Origin: CALMBW01 sp963779645
GTDB lineage: Bacteria > Actinomycetota > CADDZG01 > WHSQ01
NCBI GenBank assembly: GCA_963779645.1
Contig: CAVZYX010000005.1
Span: 682,001-746,000, forward strand
Direction: 5' to 3'
DNA length: 64,000 nucleotides
A model generated the notes under the pieces. The model searched no databases. It had not been told where the DNA came from and saw nothing but the letters and a program-made list of their open reading frames with translations. Made by a program: the position numbers and the translations under genes. Within the stretch, counting starts at the first letter, position 1, and each line of letters begins with the position of its first letter. Positions 1 to 9,576 of this stretch are shown here, piece by piece.

Positions 1-2935
1 CTGGCGCCTCGAACGCCGCGGCCCCCTCGACCTTGACGACGATAGGTGTCGAGCGGAACGCTCTTCACGTAACCGTCGCGCGACACCGAGATCACTAGAT
101 CCTCGTCCGCGATCAGGTCCTCGATGTCGAGCTCGCCCTCGTCCGGCACGATCTTGCTGCGTCGCTTGTCGCCGAACTTGGCTTGGATCTCCTTCAGCTC
201 GTCTGCGATCAGCTTCAGGATCTTGTTCGGGTCCTTGAGTATCCCCTTGAGTTCCTTGATCGTCTTCTGCAGCTCGGCGTACTCGTCCCGGATCTTGTCC
301 TGCTCCAGCCCGGTGAGCCTCTTAAGAGGCATATCGAGGATGTGCTGCGCTTGGACCTCACTGAGACCGAAGCGATCCATCAGCTGAGTACGCGCTGTTT
401 CAACGTCAGCAGCTGCTCGGATCAGAGCGACGATCTCGTCGATGTGGTCGAGAGCGATGATGAGTCCCTCGAGGATGTGGCTCCGTTCCTCGGCCTTACG
501 AAGACGGAACTTCGTCCGGCGGGTGATGACATCGATCTGATGCCCGATGAACGCATCGATCGCTTCGGCGAGGTTCATCGTGCGAGGAACGCCATCCACC
601 AACGCGAGAAGGTTCACGTTGAAATTGTCCTGAAGCTGTGTCCGCTTGTAGAGCGTGTTCAGAACGACCTGAGGAACGGCATTCTTCTTGAGATCGATAA
701 CCACGCGCATTCCACCGCGATCAGACGACTCGTCTCGAAGGTCCGCGATCCCTTCGAGCCTCTTCTCTTTCGCGTTGACCAGTTCGGCGATCTTCTCTTG
801 AAGACGTGCCTTGTTGACTTGGTAGGGAAGCTCGGTCACGACGATCCGCGGGTTGCCCTTCGGCCCCTCCTCGATCTCGCACACCGCGCGCATCTTGATC
901 GAGCCCTTGCCGGTCATGTATGCGTCTTTGATGCCCTGCTGCCCGATGATGTGTGCCCCCGTCGGGAAGTCAGGACCCTTCACGTGCTTCATGACAGCCT
1001 TGAGCATCTTTTCTTTGTCTGACGTGAGCTCTGGGTTCTCGAGCACCTCGATCACCGCGTTACACACCTCGTTGAGGTTGTGCGGTGGGATGTTCGTCGC
1101 CATACCGACTGCGATCCCACTGGAACCGTTGACCAATAGGTTCGGGAACCGTGCCGGAAGGACCGAGGGTTCGACCTCATAACCGTCGTAGTTGGGAGCG
1201 AAATTGACCGTCTCCTCATCGATGTCGCGCAGCAACTCCATCGCCAGCTTCGAGAGCCGCGATTCTGTGTTGTGGCTCACGAATCCATTCGTGATGAAGG
1301 CGTGGTCATCCGTATCGACCCGCAGTGAGTAGACAGCTTGCACGCCGGCATCCTCGATCGTGGCGACCGTGGCGAAGTAGTACTCGCCGGTCACTAGAGG
1401 CTCTATAACCCTCTTCACCTCGTCAGATTCGATGTGCGAGAGGATCTCGTCCCGGTCCCGCTCCCACCGCTCGACCCTGTCGATGTTGTGCTTGATCAAC
1501 CATTCGCGGTTCTTCCATTCGGTCGCTCCATCCATCCGGATGTAGTCAGCGAGGAACGGCACATGGTCATGCGACATTGCCCGGCTCGTCTCGGGAACGG
1601 TCGCCAGCTCTGCGATCAACTTCTGCTGTTTGCGACCCCAGAACCCGACTCTCTGCGCGAATAACCCTGCATCCCGCCGATTGGTGATCACTACTTTGAT
1701 CTCGCCACGGCGACTAAGCGACTGCCGAGAGACCACACCGAACTCCAGTAAGAGATCCTGAACATCCTGAGCCAGCTGGAAGCTGCGCGTCGAGTAAGAG
1801 ATCTGGATCGTGTTCCGGGCAAGGAGCGACGAAGAACCATCTCCTTCGAAGAGCGCTTGCAGGAACGCTCGCTTGAAAGCGGGCCCTCGCTCCCAAACGA
1901 AAGACGGGACGTGCTTGTCCTCACTCTTCTGGCCCACGCCAGCTGAGAGAGGGCTCGCCGAGAAATTGGTCATCTCTTGGACATCGAGCTCGTGCAGGAT
2001 TGAACCCGACGCGATCTCACGGCTGTAGACGTAGCGAGCGCCTCCGATCGCGGAGTCGAACGCTTCCACCACGGCATCGAAGTACTCGTGATCTAGATTG
2101 TTGAAACCAGCTCGTCGCTCAGACATGAACCCTTCGGAGATCCACGCACCCGCCAGAACCGCCAGATCGCGTTCGTCCTCTGTAAGGGCGCTTTCTTCTT
2201 GCGGTTGGTGGCGTGCGAGAGCGACTCTCGTCCCTGGTCCTATCTCCTCTAAGAGCCGCCACTGCAGCATCGGAACACCAGCAAAGTTCTCGAGGCACAG
2301 GACCGGGTGATTGTGTGTACCAGTTAGCTCGTAGCCCTCAGTCGTTCGCATACGAAGCGTCGAGTGATCGCCGCTGTGGAACAACTTTGAGGCGCGGACT
2401 GGGTCACCGTTCTTACCAACGACTTTGAGATCGACTTCTAACTCTGCATCAGACTCAGGATCGGCAATCTCACCGATCCGCCTGGTGCCGTCCAGCATGC
2501 GGACGCGGGTATCGAAGGACACGCAGTACCTCATAGCGGCTGGCGCGTCGCCGTCGATGGAGCCGAAGTTTCCTTGTCCGTCGATCAGTAAGTAGCGCGT
2601 TGAGAAGTCTTGTGCGAGTCGCGCGCGAGCGCGTCGTAGATCGACTGGTCACCGTGCGGGTGGTACTTCTTCATCACGTCGCCGACGAGGGCCGCGCACT
2701 TTCGGAACGGTCGATCGGGGCGGAGCCCGGCTTCGAGAGCGGCGAACAGGATCCTGCGGTGCACGGGCTTGAGTCCGTCGCGCGCGTCCGGGAGGGCCCG
2801 CGACACGATCACCGACATGGCGTACTCGAGGAAGGCTTGTTGGACCTCGTCCTCGATAGTTACTTCGCCGATCCCGCCACCTTCACCGCCCTCGTCGGGC
2901 AGCTTGTTCTGGAACGGCTTCTTGGGGGGACTCAC
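1..2935 (-). CDS. gyrA: DNA gyrase subunit A (partial at left edge, intein-containing, frameshifted)
   Basis: GyrA is the breakage-reunion subunit of DNA gyrase, which introduces negative supercoils. A GTG start at 2935 follows gyrB by 11 nt. The N-terminal part shows the family signatures ALPDARDGLKPVHRRI and KYHPHGD. The frame then breaks at about 2615-2630: after DALAR the frame runs to a stop at 2585, while LAQDFSTRYLLIDGQGNFG continues in another frame. Removing two bases (CG) from the GCGCGCG run restores it. The catalytic tyrosine lies in AAMRY and is directly followed by an intein (1269-2525). The extein resumes with TESRLSKLAMELL and stays open to base 1, ending near the first GyrA-box of the C-terminal domain (QGRGGRG), so the gene continues outside the window. 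Since gyrA is essential, the frameshift is more likely a sequence error than real decay. Confidence 0.95.
1269..2525 (-). mobile_element. GyrA intein with LAGLIDADG-type homing endonuclease
   Basis: This is an in-frame protein insertion of 419 residues within gyrA. It starts with Cys1 (CVSFDTRVRMLDGT) directly after the catalytic tyrosine and ends in the His-Asn pair of GFVSHN, followed by extein Thr. These are the residues expected for class 1 splicing. A block B motif (GTHNHPVL) is visible. Two DOD endonuclease blocks are present: LAGAWISEGF near residue 115 and FLQALFEGDGSS near residue 200. The insertion point corresponds to the known GyrA intein site of mycobacteria. Whether the endonuclease is still active cannot be told from the sequence; both acidic motifs look intact. 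Confidence 0.93.
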
Positions 2936-2946
2936 TCAATCACCTG

Positions 2947-4785
2947 CTAGATATCTAGGAATCGGACGTCTTTGGCATTGCGCTGGATGAAGTTCTTGCG
3001 GCTCTCGACGTCGTCACCCATCAAGGTGTTGAACATCTCGTCCGCGAGGGCCGCGTCTTCCATCGTGACCCTAAGAAGCACTCGGTTATCGGGGTCGAGA
3101 GTCGTCTCCCACAGCTCTGAAGGGTTCATCTCACCGAGCCCCTTGAACCGCGATGCTTCGAGCTTCGTCGCGTTCTGTGACTCCTTGAAAGCGTCGAGCT
3201 CGGTGTCGTTGCGGAAATAGTGGACCTTGCCCTTGAACGGAACCCTGTACAACGGCGGGGCGGCCACGAAGATGTAGCCCGCTTCGATCAGCTCCGGCAT
3301 GTAACGGAAGAAGAACGTAAGGAGCAGCGTCTTGATGTGGCTTCCGTCGACGTCGGCATCGGCCATCGACACGATCTTGTGATAGCGAGCCTTGGTCACA
3401 TCGAATTCCTCACCGATACCTGTGCCGACCGCAGTGATGATCGCTTGGATCTCTTTGTTCTCCAAGATCTTGACGAGTCGCGCGCGTTCGACGTTGAGGA
3501 TCTTGCCTCGTAGAGGAAGGATCGCCTGGAACTCGCGAGCACGCGCCTGCTTAGCCGAGCCTCCTGCGGAGTCACCCTCGACGATAAACAGCTCGGCTTC
3601 ATGCGGGTCCCGCGTCTGACAGTCGGCCAGCTTGCCGGGAAGCGATGAGGACTCGAGCAACGACTTACGCCTAACGACGTCACGGGCTTTGCGCGCTTCG
3701 ACTCGGGCTCGGGCAGCCGAGATCACCTTGTTACAGATCGCTCGAGCATCCGCCGGATGCTCCTCCATGAACTCAGCGAACTTCTCGTAGGTCGACGTCT
3801 GGACGAAGGAACGGATCTCGGTGTTACCGAGCTTGGTCTTGGTTTGGCCCTCGAACTGGGGTTCCCTCAGCCGTACAGAGACGACCGCGGTGAGGCCCTC
3901 ACGACAGTCCTCGCCGGTAAGGCCCTCGTCCTTGTCCTTCAAGATTCCTTTCGCCTTCGCGTAGTTCGAGATCACGCGCGTGAGGGAGTTCCTGAAGCCT
4001 TCCTCATGCATACCGCCCTCGTGTGTATTGATGTTGTTGGCGAACGTGTGGACGGATTCGTTGTATCCGGTGGTCCACTGCATCGCTATCTCAAGCTCGT
4101 GGGTTGGTGCCTTGTTCTCGAAATAGATGACTCGCTTGTTCACGGCGTCACGCGACGTGTTCAGGTGTTTGACGAAGTCGATGATTCCGCCGTTGTACTT
4201 GTAGGTCTCCTCGACTGGTTCTTCACCACGTTGGTCGGTAAGGCGGATCTCGAGACTCTTGTTCAAGAACGCCATCTCGCGAAGACGCTGGGCCAAGGTG
4301 TCGAACTTGAACTCGAGTGTCTCTTCGAAGATTTGCGCATCGGGCCAGAACGTGATCGTTGTGCCGGTACGTTTCGCAGGCTTGACCGCTTTGAGTTTTG
4401 CCTTTGGTTTGCCTCTCTCGTACTCCTGATGCCAGTGCTTGCCGTCGCGCACGACATCCACGAGCAGTCTCTCCGAGAGGGCGTTGACAACGGAAACGCC
4501 CACACCGTGGAGCCCACCAGAAACCTGGTAGCCGCCACCTTCCTTGTTGAACTTTCCGCCGGCGTGGAGGGTGGTCAACACAACTTCGACCGCCGCCTTG
4601 CCCTTCCCTTTGACCATGTCGACCGGGATGCCTCGACCGTTGTCCGAAACGCGACAGCCGCCGTCGGCCAAGAGCTCGACGGTGATGCGATCGCAATGAC
4701 CCGCCATCGCCTCGTCGACAGAGTTGTCGACCACCTCGTAGACGAGGTGGTGAAGCCCGCGGATACCCGTTGAGCCGATGTACAT
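2947..4785 (-). CDS. gyrB: DNA gyrase subunit B (N-terminal start unresolved)
   Basis: GyrB is the ATPase subunit of gyrase. The GHKL ATPase motifs are clear (EVVDNSVDEAMAG, DNGRGIPVD, GLHGVGVSVVNALS), as is the TOPRIM region (EGDSAGGSAKQARAR, DADVDGSHI). The end KDVRFLDI is typical. The coordinates use the first canonical start in frame, Met at 4785, but this is internal. Upstream the same frame encodes the conserved LEGLEPVRKRPG and stays open to about 4911, with a good ribosome-binding site (AAGGAG, about 4893-4898). No ATG, GTG or TTG lies between. The true protein is therefore about 30 residues longer, and its start codon is mutated, unusual or misread. It is followed by gyrA after 11 nt, so the two form an operon. 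Confidence 0.95.
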   Translation of the reverse strand: MYIGSTGIRGLHHLVYEVVDNSVDEAMAGHCDRITVELLADGGCRVSDNGRGIPVDMVKGKGKAAVEVVLTTLHAGGKFNKEGGGYQVSGGLHGVGVSVVNALSERLLVDVVRDGKHWHQEYERGKPKAKLKAVKPAKRTGTTITFWPDAQIFEETLEFKFDTLAQRLREMAFLNKSLEIRLTDQRGEEPVEETYKYNGGIIDFVKHLNTSRDAVNKRVIYFENKAPTHELEIAMQWTTGYNESVHTFANNINTHEGGMHEEGFRNSLTRVISNYAKAKGILKDKDEGLTGEDCREGLTAVVSVRLREPQFEGQTKTKLGNTEIRSFVQTSTYEKFAEFMEEHPADARAICNKVISAARARVEARKARDVVRRKSLLESSSLPGKLADCQTRDPHEAELFIVEGDSAGGSAKQARAREFQAILPLRGKILNVERARLVKILENKEIQAIITAVGTGIGEEFDVTKARYHKIVSMADADVDGSHIKTLLLTFFFRYMPELIEAGYIFVAAPPLYRVPFKGKVHYFRNDTELDAFKESQNATKLEASRFKGLGEMNPSELWETTLDPDNRVLLRVTMEDAALADEMFNTLMGDDVESRKNFIQRNAKDVRFLDI

Positions 4786-5000
4786 ACCCGGCCGTTTACG
4801 AACGGGTTCAAGCCCTTCAAGGACTGTGATGTCTTCAGCTGTATAAGTCGACGCGACCTTAGTCTTGGTCGCGGGAACGCTGCTCTTAGCCGAGGTGTCT
4901 CTCCTTGTTATTCAAGATCTCCGGTAGCCATCCCGGAGGCTTCGCCGAACCGACGCGAGGGCTCGGAGCGAGTTCCGGGGCATCGGGATCCAACCCTTGA

Positions 5001-5009
5001 ATCATACCA
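5001..5009 (-). promoter_or_regulatory. candidate extended -10 promoter for gyrB-gyrA
   Basis: On the minus strand the sequence reads TGGTATGAT, a good extended -10 element, about 100 nt upstream of the gyrB ribosome-binding site. No convincing -35 hexamer lies 16-18 nt further upstream. The roughly 300 bases between DUF721 and the gyrB Met at 4785 hold this element, the leader and the unannotated start of gyrB; nothing else was recognised. Confidence 0.35.
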
Positions 5010-5089
5010 GCGGAGAGGGTCATTTAAGGGGTCTGAGAGCCTCCAGAAACTGCGTTCTGATGCCTCCTGCATCCCCGCATCCAACGCTC

Positions 5090-5527
5090 TTAAGGACCCC
5101 CAGAACGCTTCCTGTTCCAGGCCGCGCGAGCGCCTTCGAAAGCTTCGCGAGGATCCTCATAGACGGGCCGTTCGACGGGTGGACCTTTCACTTCAGATCG
5201 CGATGCCGTTGGTGCTTCGTTGCGACCGGGACCCGTCCAGACCTTCAGCTCCTTCACGATCTCTGTGCCGGCGACCTCGTTCGCGCGAGCAACGATCTGG
5301 GTCGCGAGATAACCGAGTTCGGTGGCCCATGTTGGCGAGTCCGCACGCACGCGAAGCACCCCATCTCGAAGTGAGGTTGGCTCCGCGTGAGCTGCAACGG
5401 TGTCCCCGACCACTTCGGGCCAGCGCCGCCACAACACGCCTGTTTCGACGGCACCACGTAGGCCAAGCTTCCGCCCAACCTCGCCGAGAAGGTTCCTGAT
5501 CGTTTGCGGGTGGTCGCGTTCATCCAT
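5090..5527 (-). CDS. DUF721 family protein (DciA-like)
   Basis: This 145-residue protein belongs to the DUF721 family, the gene usually found between recF and gyrB in actinobacteria. The family includes DciA, a loader of the replicative helicase in bacteria lacking DnaC/DnaI. Visible family features are WPEVVGDTVAAHAEP and the following strand LRVRADSPTWATELGYL. The ATG at 5527 overlaps the recF stop by eight bases, indicating translational coupling. The C-terminal third is rich in Pro, Arg and Glu and looks disordered. A role with the intein-bearing DnaB in this window is plausible but inferred. Confidence 0.85.
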   Translation of the reverse strand: MDERDHPQTIRNLLGEVGRKLGLRGAVETGVLWRRWPEVVGDTVAAHAEPTSLRDGVLRVRADSPTWATELGYLATQIVARANEVAGTEIVKELKVWTGPGRNEAPTASRSEVKGPPVERPVYEDPREAFEGARAAWNRKRSGGP

Positions 5528-6701
5528 GCGGTCCACCTGCGATCTGCTCGACGCTCCCCTGCTGCACTTCGAAAACGCGTTCGGCGTCGAGAGACTCCCA
5601 GGATTCGATCTCTGCCGAAGAGAGAAGCGTCTGGCCAACATCCCGAACAGCGTCACGCAGCCAGACTCGACGTTTCGGATCGAGCTCAGAGAAAACGTCA
5701 TCGAGCAGCAGGATCGGGGCGTCATCCAGAACATCCCTCAGAAGGTCATGCTCGCCGAGCTTCAAGGCCAGCGCGCAAGTGCGCTGGTCTCCCTGAGATG
5801 CGTAGGTCCGCGCATCCATGAAACCGGTCGAGCTCCCTGGTGAGTCGAGTTGGACAGCCACGTCGTCTCGCTGTGGGCCCGCGAGAGACATACCGCGCTC
5901 CAGTTCGCCTCTGCGCACCTCATCGACCCGCGCGGCCAGTCCCTCGGCGAGCCGATCTTCAACCGATGGATCTCCCGCGCCGGCCGTCATCACGTCGGCA
6001 GCCAGGCCCTCTGCGCACCAACTACTTTGATAACTGAGTCGTAGTGCTCCCCCACCGGCCACGTCTTGATAGGTCTTGTCCGCGTAGGGGATCAATGCGG
6101 CCAGTGCCCGCAACCGCGCGGCCCCCAATGCTGCGCCTGCTCGATAGAACGCTGCATCCCAAACTTCCAAGGCCGACCGATCCGTCTCGGTTCCACGAGC
6201 CAACCCGCGAAGAAGAGCGTTCCGTTGTTTCAGGACGCGATCCCATTCCTTGCGTAGCGACTGATGCGCGGGACGGAGTTTCACGATGAGATCGTCGAGG
6301 AACTTGCGCCTGCCGTCCGGGGAACCTTTTACGAGAGAGAGCTCGTCGGGTCCGAAGAACACGCTCACCGCGAGCTCGCCCAAGATCTTCGTGGACGACA
6401 CCGCCTTACCGTTCACCAAAGCGCGCGCGGCCCTCTTTGGCTTCAGTTCCATATCGACATGCACCGTGCGAGTCCCACGCGTCACGTCTGCGTGAAGCAG
6501 AGCCATCTCCGCGCCCTCTCTTACGAGTACGCCGTCTGGTCCCCGCGGGGACGCAAGGCCGCTCAGTCGATAAACAGCTTCGAGCAGGTTGGTTTTACCT
6601 TGTGCGTTGCGACCGATCACCAGATTGAGGCCCTGACCGAGCTCTAAGCGCTCGTTCGTGTAGTTCCGGAAGTCCTCGAGGACCAGTTCGCATACGTGCA
6701 A
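5520..6701 (-). CDS. recF: DNA replication and repair protein RecF
   Basis: RecF is an SMC-like ATPase that binds gapped DNA and helps load RecA through RecOR. The Walker A motif GRNAQGKTNLLEA is at about residue 30. The ABC-type signature region lies in SQGDQRTCALALKL and Walker B in PILLLDDVFSELDP. The length of 393 residues is usual. The start is TTG at 6701, giving the expected N-terminus with the sequence LVLEDFRNY, seven bases after the dnaN stop. The end overlaps the DUF721 gene. Confidence 0.95.
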   Translation of the reverse strand: MHVCELVLEDFRNYTNERLELGQGLNLVIGRNAQGKTNLLEAVYRLSGLASPRGPDGVLVREGAEMALLHADVTRGTRTVHVDMELKPKRAARALVNGKAVSSTKILGELAVSVFFGPDELSLVKGSPDGRRKFLDDLIVKLRPAHQSLRKEWDRVLKQRNALLRGLARGTETDRSALEVWDAAFYRAGAALGAARLRALAALIPYADKTYQDVAGGGALRLSYQSSWCAEGLAADVMTAGAGDPSVEDRLAEGLAARVDEVRRGELERGMSLAGPQRDDVAVQLDSPGSSTGFMDARTYASQGDQRTCALALKLGEHDLLRDVLDDAPILLLDDVFSELDPKRRVWLRDAVRDVGQTLLSSAEIESWESLDAERVFEVQQGSVEQIAGGPHG

Positions 6702-6708
6702 GAGCTAC

Positions 6709-7851
6709 CTAAGACAACCTCACGGGCATAAGCAGGTACGTGTACTCGGCGTCACCCTCACCGCGCAGGAGTGCCGGCTTCAGCCCATCGCCGGCTTCGA
6801 GCAGCAGTTTCTCGCTCTGGACAGCCGACGCACCATCGTGGAGGAACTGGGGGTTGAACGCGATCACAAACGGCTCTCCGTCGTACTCAGCGTCCAGAAC
6901 CTCTTGGCCCTCTCCGACATCTGGCGTGTGCGCAGAGACTTCGAGTTCAGACCCGAGGCTGAGCTTCACCGGCAGATTGTTCTGCGCCAGCAGCCCGACT
7001 CGTTTAGTCACGTCGATGAGAGCTTCACGATCGACAGTCAGAGCATTCGCGTACCCCTGCGGGATCAACTGCCTGTAATTCGGAAACTCGCCCTCGATGA
7101 ACCGCGAGCCGATCACGGACTCATCGATGCCGGAACCGGCTTCTCCCGATCTCGGAACCGCGAACGCCACGAGGTTCTCTTTGATCGTTGCCCGCACCGA
7201 ACCCGAGGACCCTTGCAGCACCCTGGCCAATTCACCGAGGGCGCGGGCCGGCAATACAACTTTCTTGAGTTCGGAAGGGCCGCCCTTGATCGCGATCGAC
7301 CTGACCGCCAAGCGGTAGGAATCTGTCGCAGCAAGCGTCAGGCTACCGGCTTCGACCTCCCAGAGAACGCCGGTGAGCACCTGGCGGCTCTCATCTGAGG
7401 AAGCGGCCCGGATCACCTGCGAAAGGGCAACAGACAGGGCTGCCCCGTCCACCTCAACAACCACCTCGGGGCCGCCATTACCCCTGTCCTCAAGCGGCAG
7501 GGCTGGGTAGTCGTCCGGCGCGAGAGCTTTCACCCGGAACTGCCCCCGCCCCGAACCGATCTCAACTTCACCCTCCGTCGCAACGACGGAAACCTGGCCG
7601 GCGCCTAGGCTTCGAGACATCTCGCCGAAGAGTCGGCCCGGAACGATCGCAGTCCCAGGCTCATCGATGCCCGCTTTGAAAGCCGTTTCCATCGTGAGCT
7701 CCAGGTCGGTGGCCGCGATGATCACTCGACCGTCCTCGGTTGCCTCGAGTCGCAATCCGGAAAGTACCGGCAGCGTCGCTCGGTTCGAGATCGCACGAGA
7801 CGCGAACTGCACGGCCTCCAGCAGGTCGTCGCGTTCACACCGAAACTTCAT
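6709..7851 (-). CDS. dnaN: DNA polymerase III sliding clamp (beta subunit)
   Basis: DnaN forms the ring-shaped processivity clamp of the replicase. The 380-residue product starts MKFRCERDDLLEAVQFASRA and ends with the family's typical YLLMPVRLS. Three clamp domains fit the length. It lies between dnaA and recF in the order standard for origin regions. ATG at 7851 is the only sensible start. Confidence 0.96.
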   Translation of the reverse strand: MKFRCERDDLLEAVQFASRAISNRATLPVLSGLRLEATEDGRVIIAATDLELTMETAFKAGIDEPGTAIVPGRLFGEMSRSLGAGQVSVVATEGEVEIGSGRGQFRVKALAPDDYPALPLEDRGNGGPEVVVEVDGAALSVALSQVIRAASSDESRQVLTGVLWEVEAGSLTLAATDSYRLAVRSIAIKGGPSELKKVVLPARALGELARVLQGSSGSVRATIKENLVAFAVPRSGEAGSGIDESVIGSRFIEGEFPNYRQLIPQGYANALTVDREALIDVTKRVGLLAQNNLPVKLSLGSELEVSAHTPDVGEGQEVLDAEYDGEPFVIAFNPQFLHDGASAVQSEKLLLEAGDGLKPALLRGEGDAEYTYLLMPVRLS

Positions 7852-8148
7852 CGAGATCCTCCATTCACGTTGACGTCGGCAGCATAAGCACGAGCTGCGA
7901 CAAGATTCGTATCGTGACTTGTGTCGAGTGGGTGTGTGAACAGGCTAAGAAGGTTTCTAGATAGATCTATTTCAGATCGTAGAAGTACTAGGGGGTGTGG
8001 AAACCGTGGATAAGCGCCATCGCCGCAGGTCAGGCGGTGCGCGGCCCTGCGCGAACTCCCGGTGGCATGTCGGTAGTTGAGAGATACAACGTTCGCGAAA
8101 CGTTCTCGTATGCAGGTTTTCAGCGCTGACCTGTGGTCAGAGAGCGCG
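7852..8148. other. dnaN-dnaA intergenic region with DnaA-box-like sites
   Basis: These 297 bases hold no gene that can be supported. DnaA-box-like nonamers are present: CGTGGATAA at 8005-8013, a weaker TGTGGAAAC at 7996-8004, and TTATCCACG at 8149-8157, which overlaps the dnaA stop codon. An imperfect palindrome built on AACGTT, CGCG and AAACGTT lies at 8088-8104. In many actinobacteria the origin lies in exactly this interval, so it is an alternative or additional oriC segment. Confidence 0.5.
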
Positions 8149-9576
8149 TTATCCACGGGCTGCCTGTTGGCGGATACGAGTAGTTAGCTCACGAACCTGC
8201 TCGTAGGTCTGCTGACGCTCTTGCATCAATTCGCGAACCTTGTTGTTGGCGTAGATAACCGTCGAATGGTCGCGGCCACCGAAACGTTCTCCGATCTTCG
8301 GTAGGGAGAGATCGGTGAGTTCGCGACAGAGGTACATGGCCATCTGGCGCGCGTTCACGAGCGGACGGGAGCGACTCGACGAGCAGATCTCCTCCGCCGT
8401 GACATCGAAATATTCCGCGGAGATCGAGATGACGAGATCCGAGGTGACTCTGGCTTCTATGCCGTTCGGCAGGAGGGACTGCAGCACGTTCTGCGCGAGA
8501 TCGAGACTCACTTCAGAGCGTGTCAGTGAGGAATAGGCGACGACGCGGATCAGTGCCCCCTCAAGTTCTCGGATGTTCGTTTGGATCCGTGAAGCGATGA
8601 AGGACAGAACGTCGGAGGGTACGGAGAGGCCCTCTGTGAAGGCCTTCTTCTGAAGGATCGCCAGGCGTGTTTCGAGATCGGGGGGCTGGATGTCGGTGAT
8701 CAGACCCCACTCGAACCGAGTGCGAAGGCGCTCCTCGAGCGTGGGGATCTTTTTCGGGGGCCGGTCAGAAGTGATGACGATCTGACTCTTCGGGTGCAGC
8801 GCGTTGAACGTGTGGAAGAACTCTTCCTGCGTCCTCTCCTTGCCCTCGAGGAATTGGATGTCGTCGACCAGAAGCAGGTCCGCCATCCGGTACCGCCGGT
8901 GGAAATCGGGGATCGTTCTTGTCTGGAGAGCGAGGATGAAATCGTTCATGAACTGTTCGGTTGAGACGTAGCGAACGACCATGTCGGGGATGCACTCGTG
9001 AACGTAATGCCCGATGGCGTGCAGAAGGTGGGTCTTCCCGAGGCCGGCGCCCCCGTAGATGAACAGCGGGTTGTATGCGTCGGCTGGAGCCTCAGCCACG
9101 GCAAGCGCTGCGGCATGGGCGAATCGGTTGGACGCCCCGATCACGAAGGAATCGAAGGTGTACTTGGGGTGGAAACGAGCGATCTCTCCGCTGGGCTCGG
9201 CCACCGTGACACTCTGCGCGACCGTTAACTCACTCGGTGAAAGGTCCCCCGGTTCATCCGGGATCGAGTTGTCTGTGACGATCGCGATCGAGAGCGGTTG
9301 ACCGGCAGCTCGGGACAACGCTTCTCCCAGCTGCTCGAGGTAGCGAGTCTCGATCCATTCTTTGTGGAATGGGTTCGGCACTGCCAATACGAAAGTCGTC
9401 CCGTCGATCCCCATGGGCTTCGTGCGTCCGAACCAGGCTGTGAAGTTGCCTTCGGATAGATCTATCCGAAGCTCTTCGGTCACCCGTCCCCAGATGTCGT
9501 CCGCTTCGACCAGTGGCTCGAACACCTTCGTGCCGAGTTCAACCGCGGTGTCTTCTGTCCCCGTAGGACCTTGCAA
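8149..9576 (-). CDS. dnaA: chromosomal replication initiator protein DnaA
   Basis: DnaA binds DnaA boxes, melts oriC and recruits helicase. The protein has an N-terminal domain I (DDIWGRVTEELR), the AAA+ domain with Walker A GGAGLGKTHLLHAIG and Walker B LLLVDDIQFL, and domain IV with the signature RFGGRDHSTVIYA. I chose the TTG at 9576 (475 residues) because GGGGGAG stands five bases upstream. The open frame extends further upstream to 9816, but that extension has no family similarity and overlaps the presumed origin. The gene is divergent from rpmH. Confidence 0.95.
   Translation of the reverse strand: MQGPTGTEDTAVELGTKVFEPLVEADDIWGRVTEELRIDLSEGNFTAWFGRTKPMGIDGTTFVLAVPNPFHKEWIETRYLEQLGEALSRAAGQPLSIAIVTDNSIPDEPGDLSPSELTVAQSVTVAEPSGEIARFHPKYTFDSFVIGASNRFAHAAALAVAEAPADAYNPLFIYGGAGLGKTHLLHAIGHYVHECIPDMVVRYVSTEQFMNDFILALQTRTIPDFHRRYRMADLLLVDDIQFLEGKERTQEEFFHTFNALHPKSQIVITSDRPPKKIPTLEERLRTRFEWGLITDIQPPDLETRLAILQKKAFTEGLSVPSDVLSFIASRIQTNIRELEGALIRVVAYSSLTRSEVSLDLAQNVLQSLLPNGIEARVTSDLVISISAEYFDVTAEEICSSSRSRPLVNARQMAMYLCRELTDLSLPKIGERFGGRDHSTVIYANNKVRELMQERQQTYEQVRELTTRIRQQAARG

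Noticed and set aside
183..1022. Long plus-strand open frame (279 codons) opposite gyrA
   Set aside because: It is antisense to the well-supported gyrA reading frame and shows no family features; such frames are common in GC-rich genes.
2600..2640. Programmed frameshift in gyrA
   Set aside because: No slippery heptamer or downstream pseudoknot is apparent, and indels elsewhere in the window argue for sequence error.
3757..4773. 338-codon plus-strand frame opposite gyrB
   Set aside because: Antisense shadow of gyrB; no motifs.
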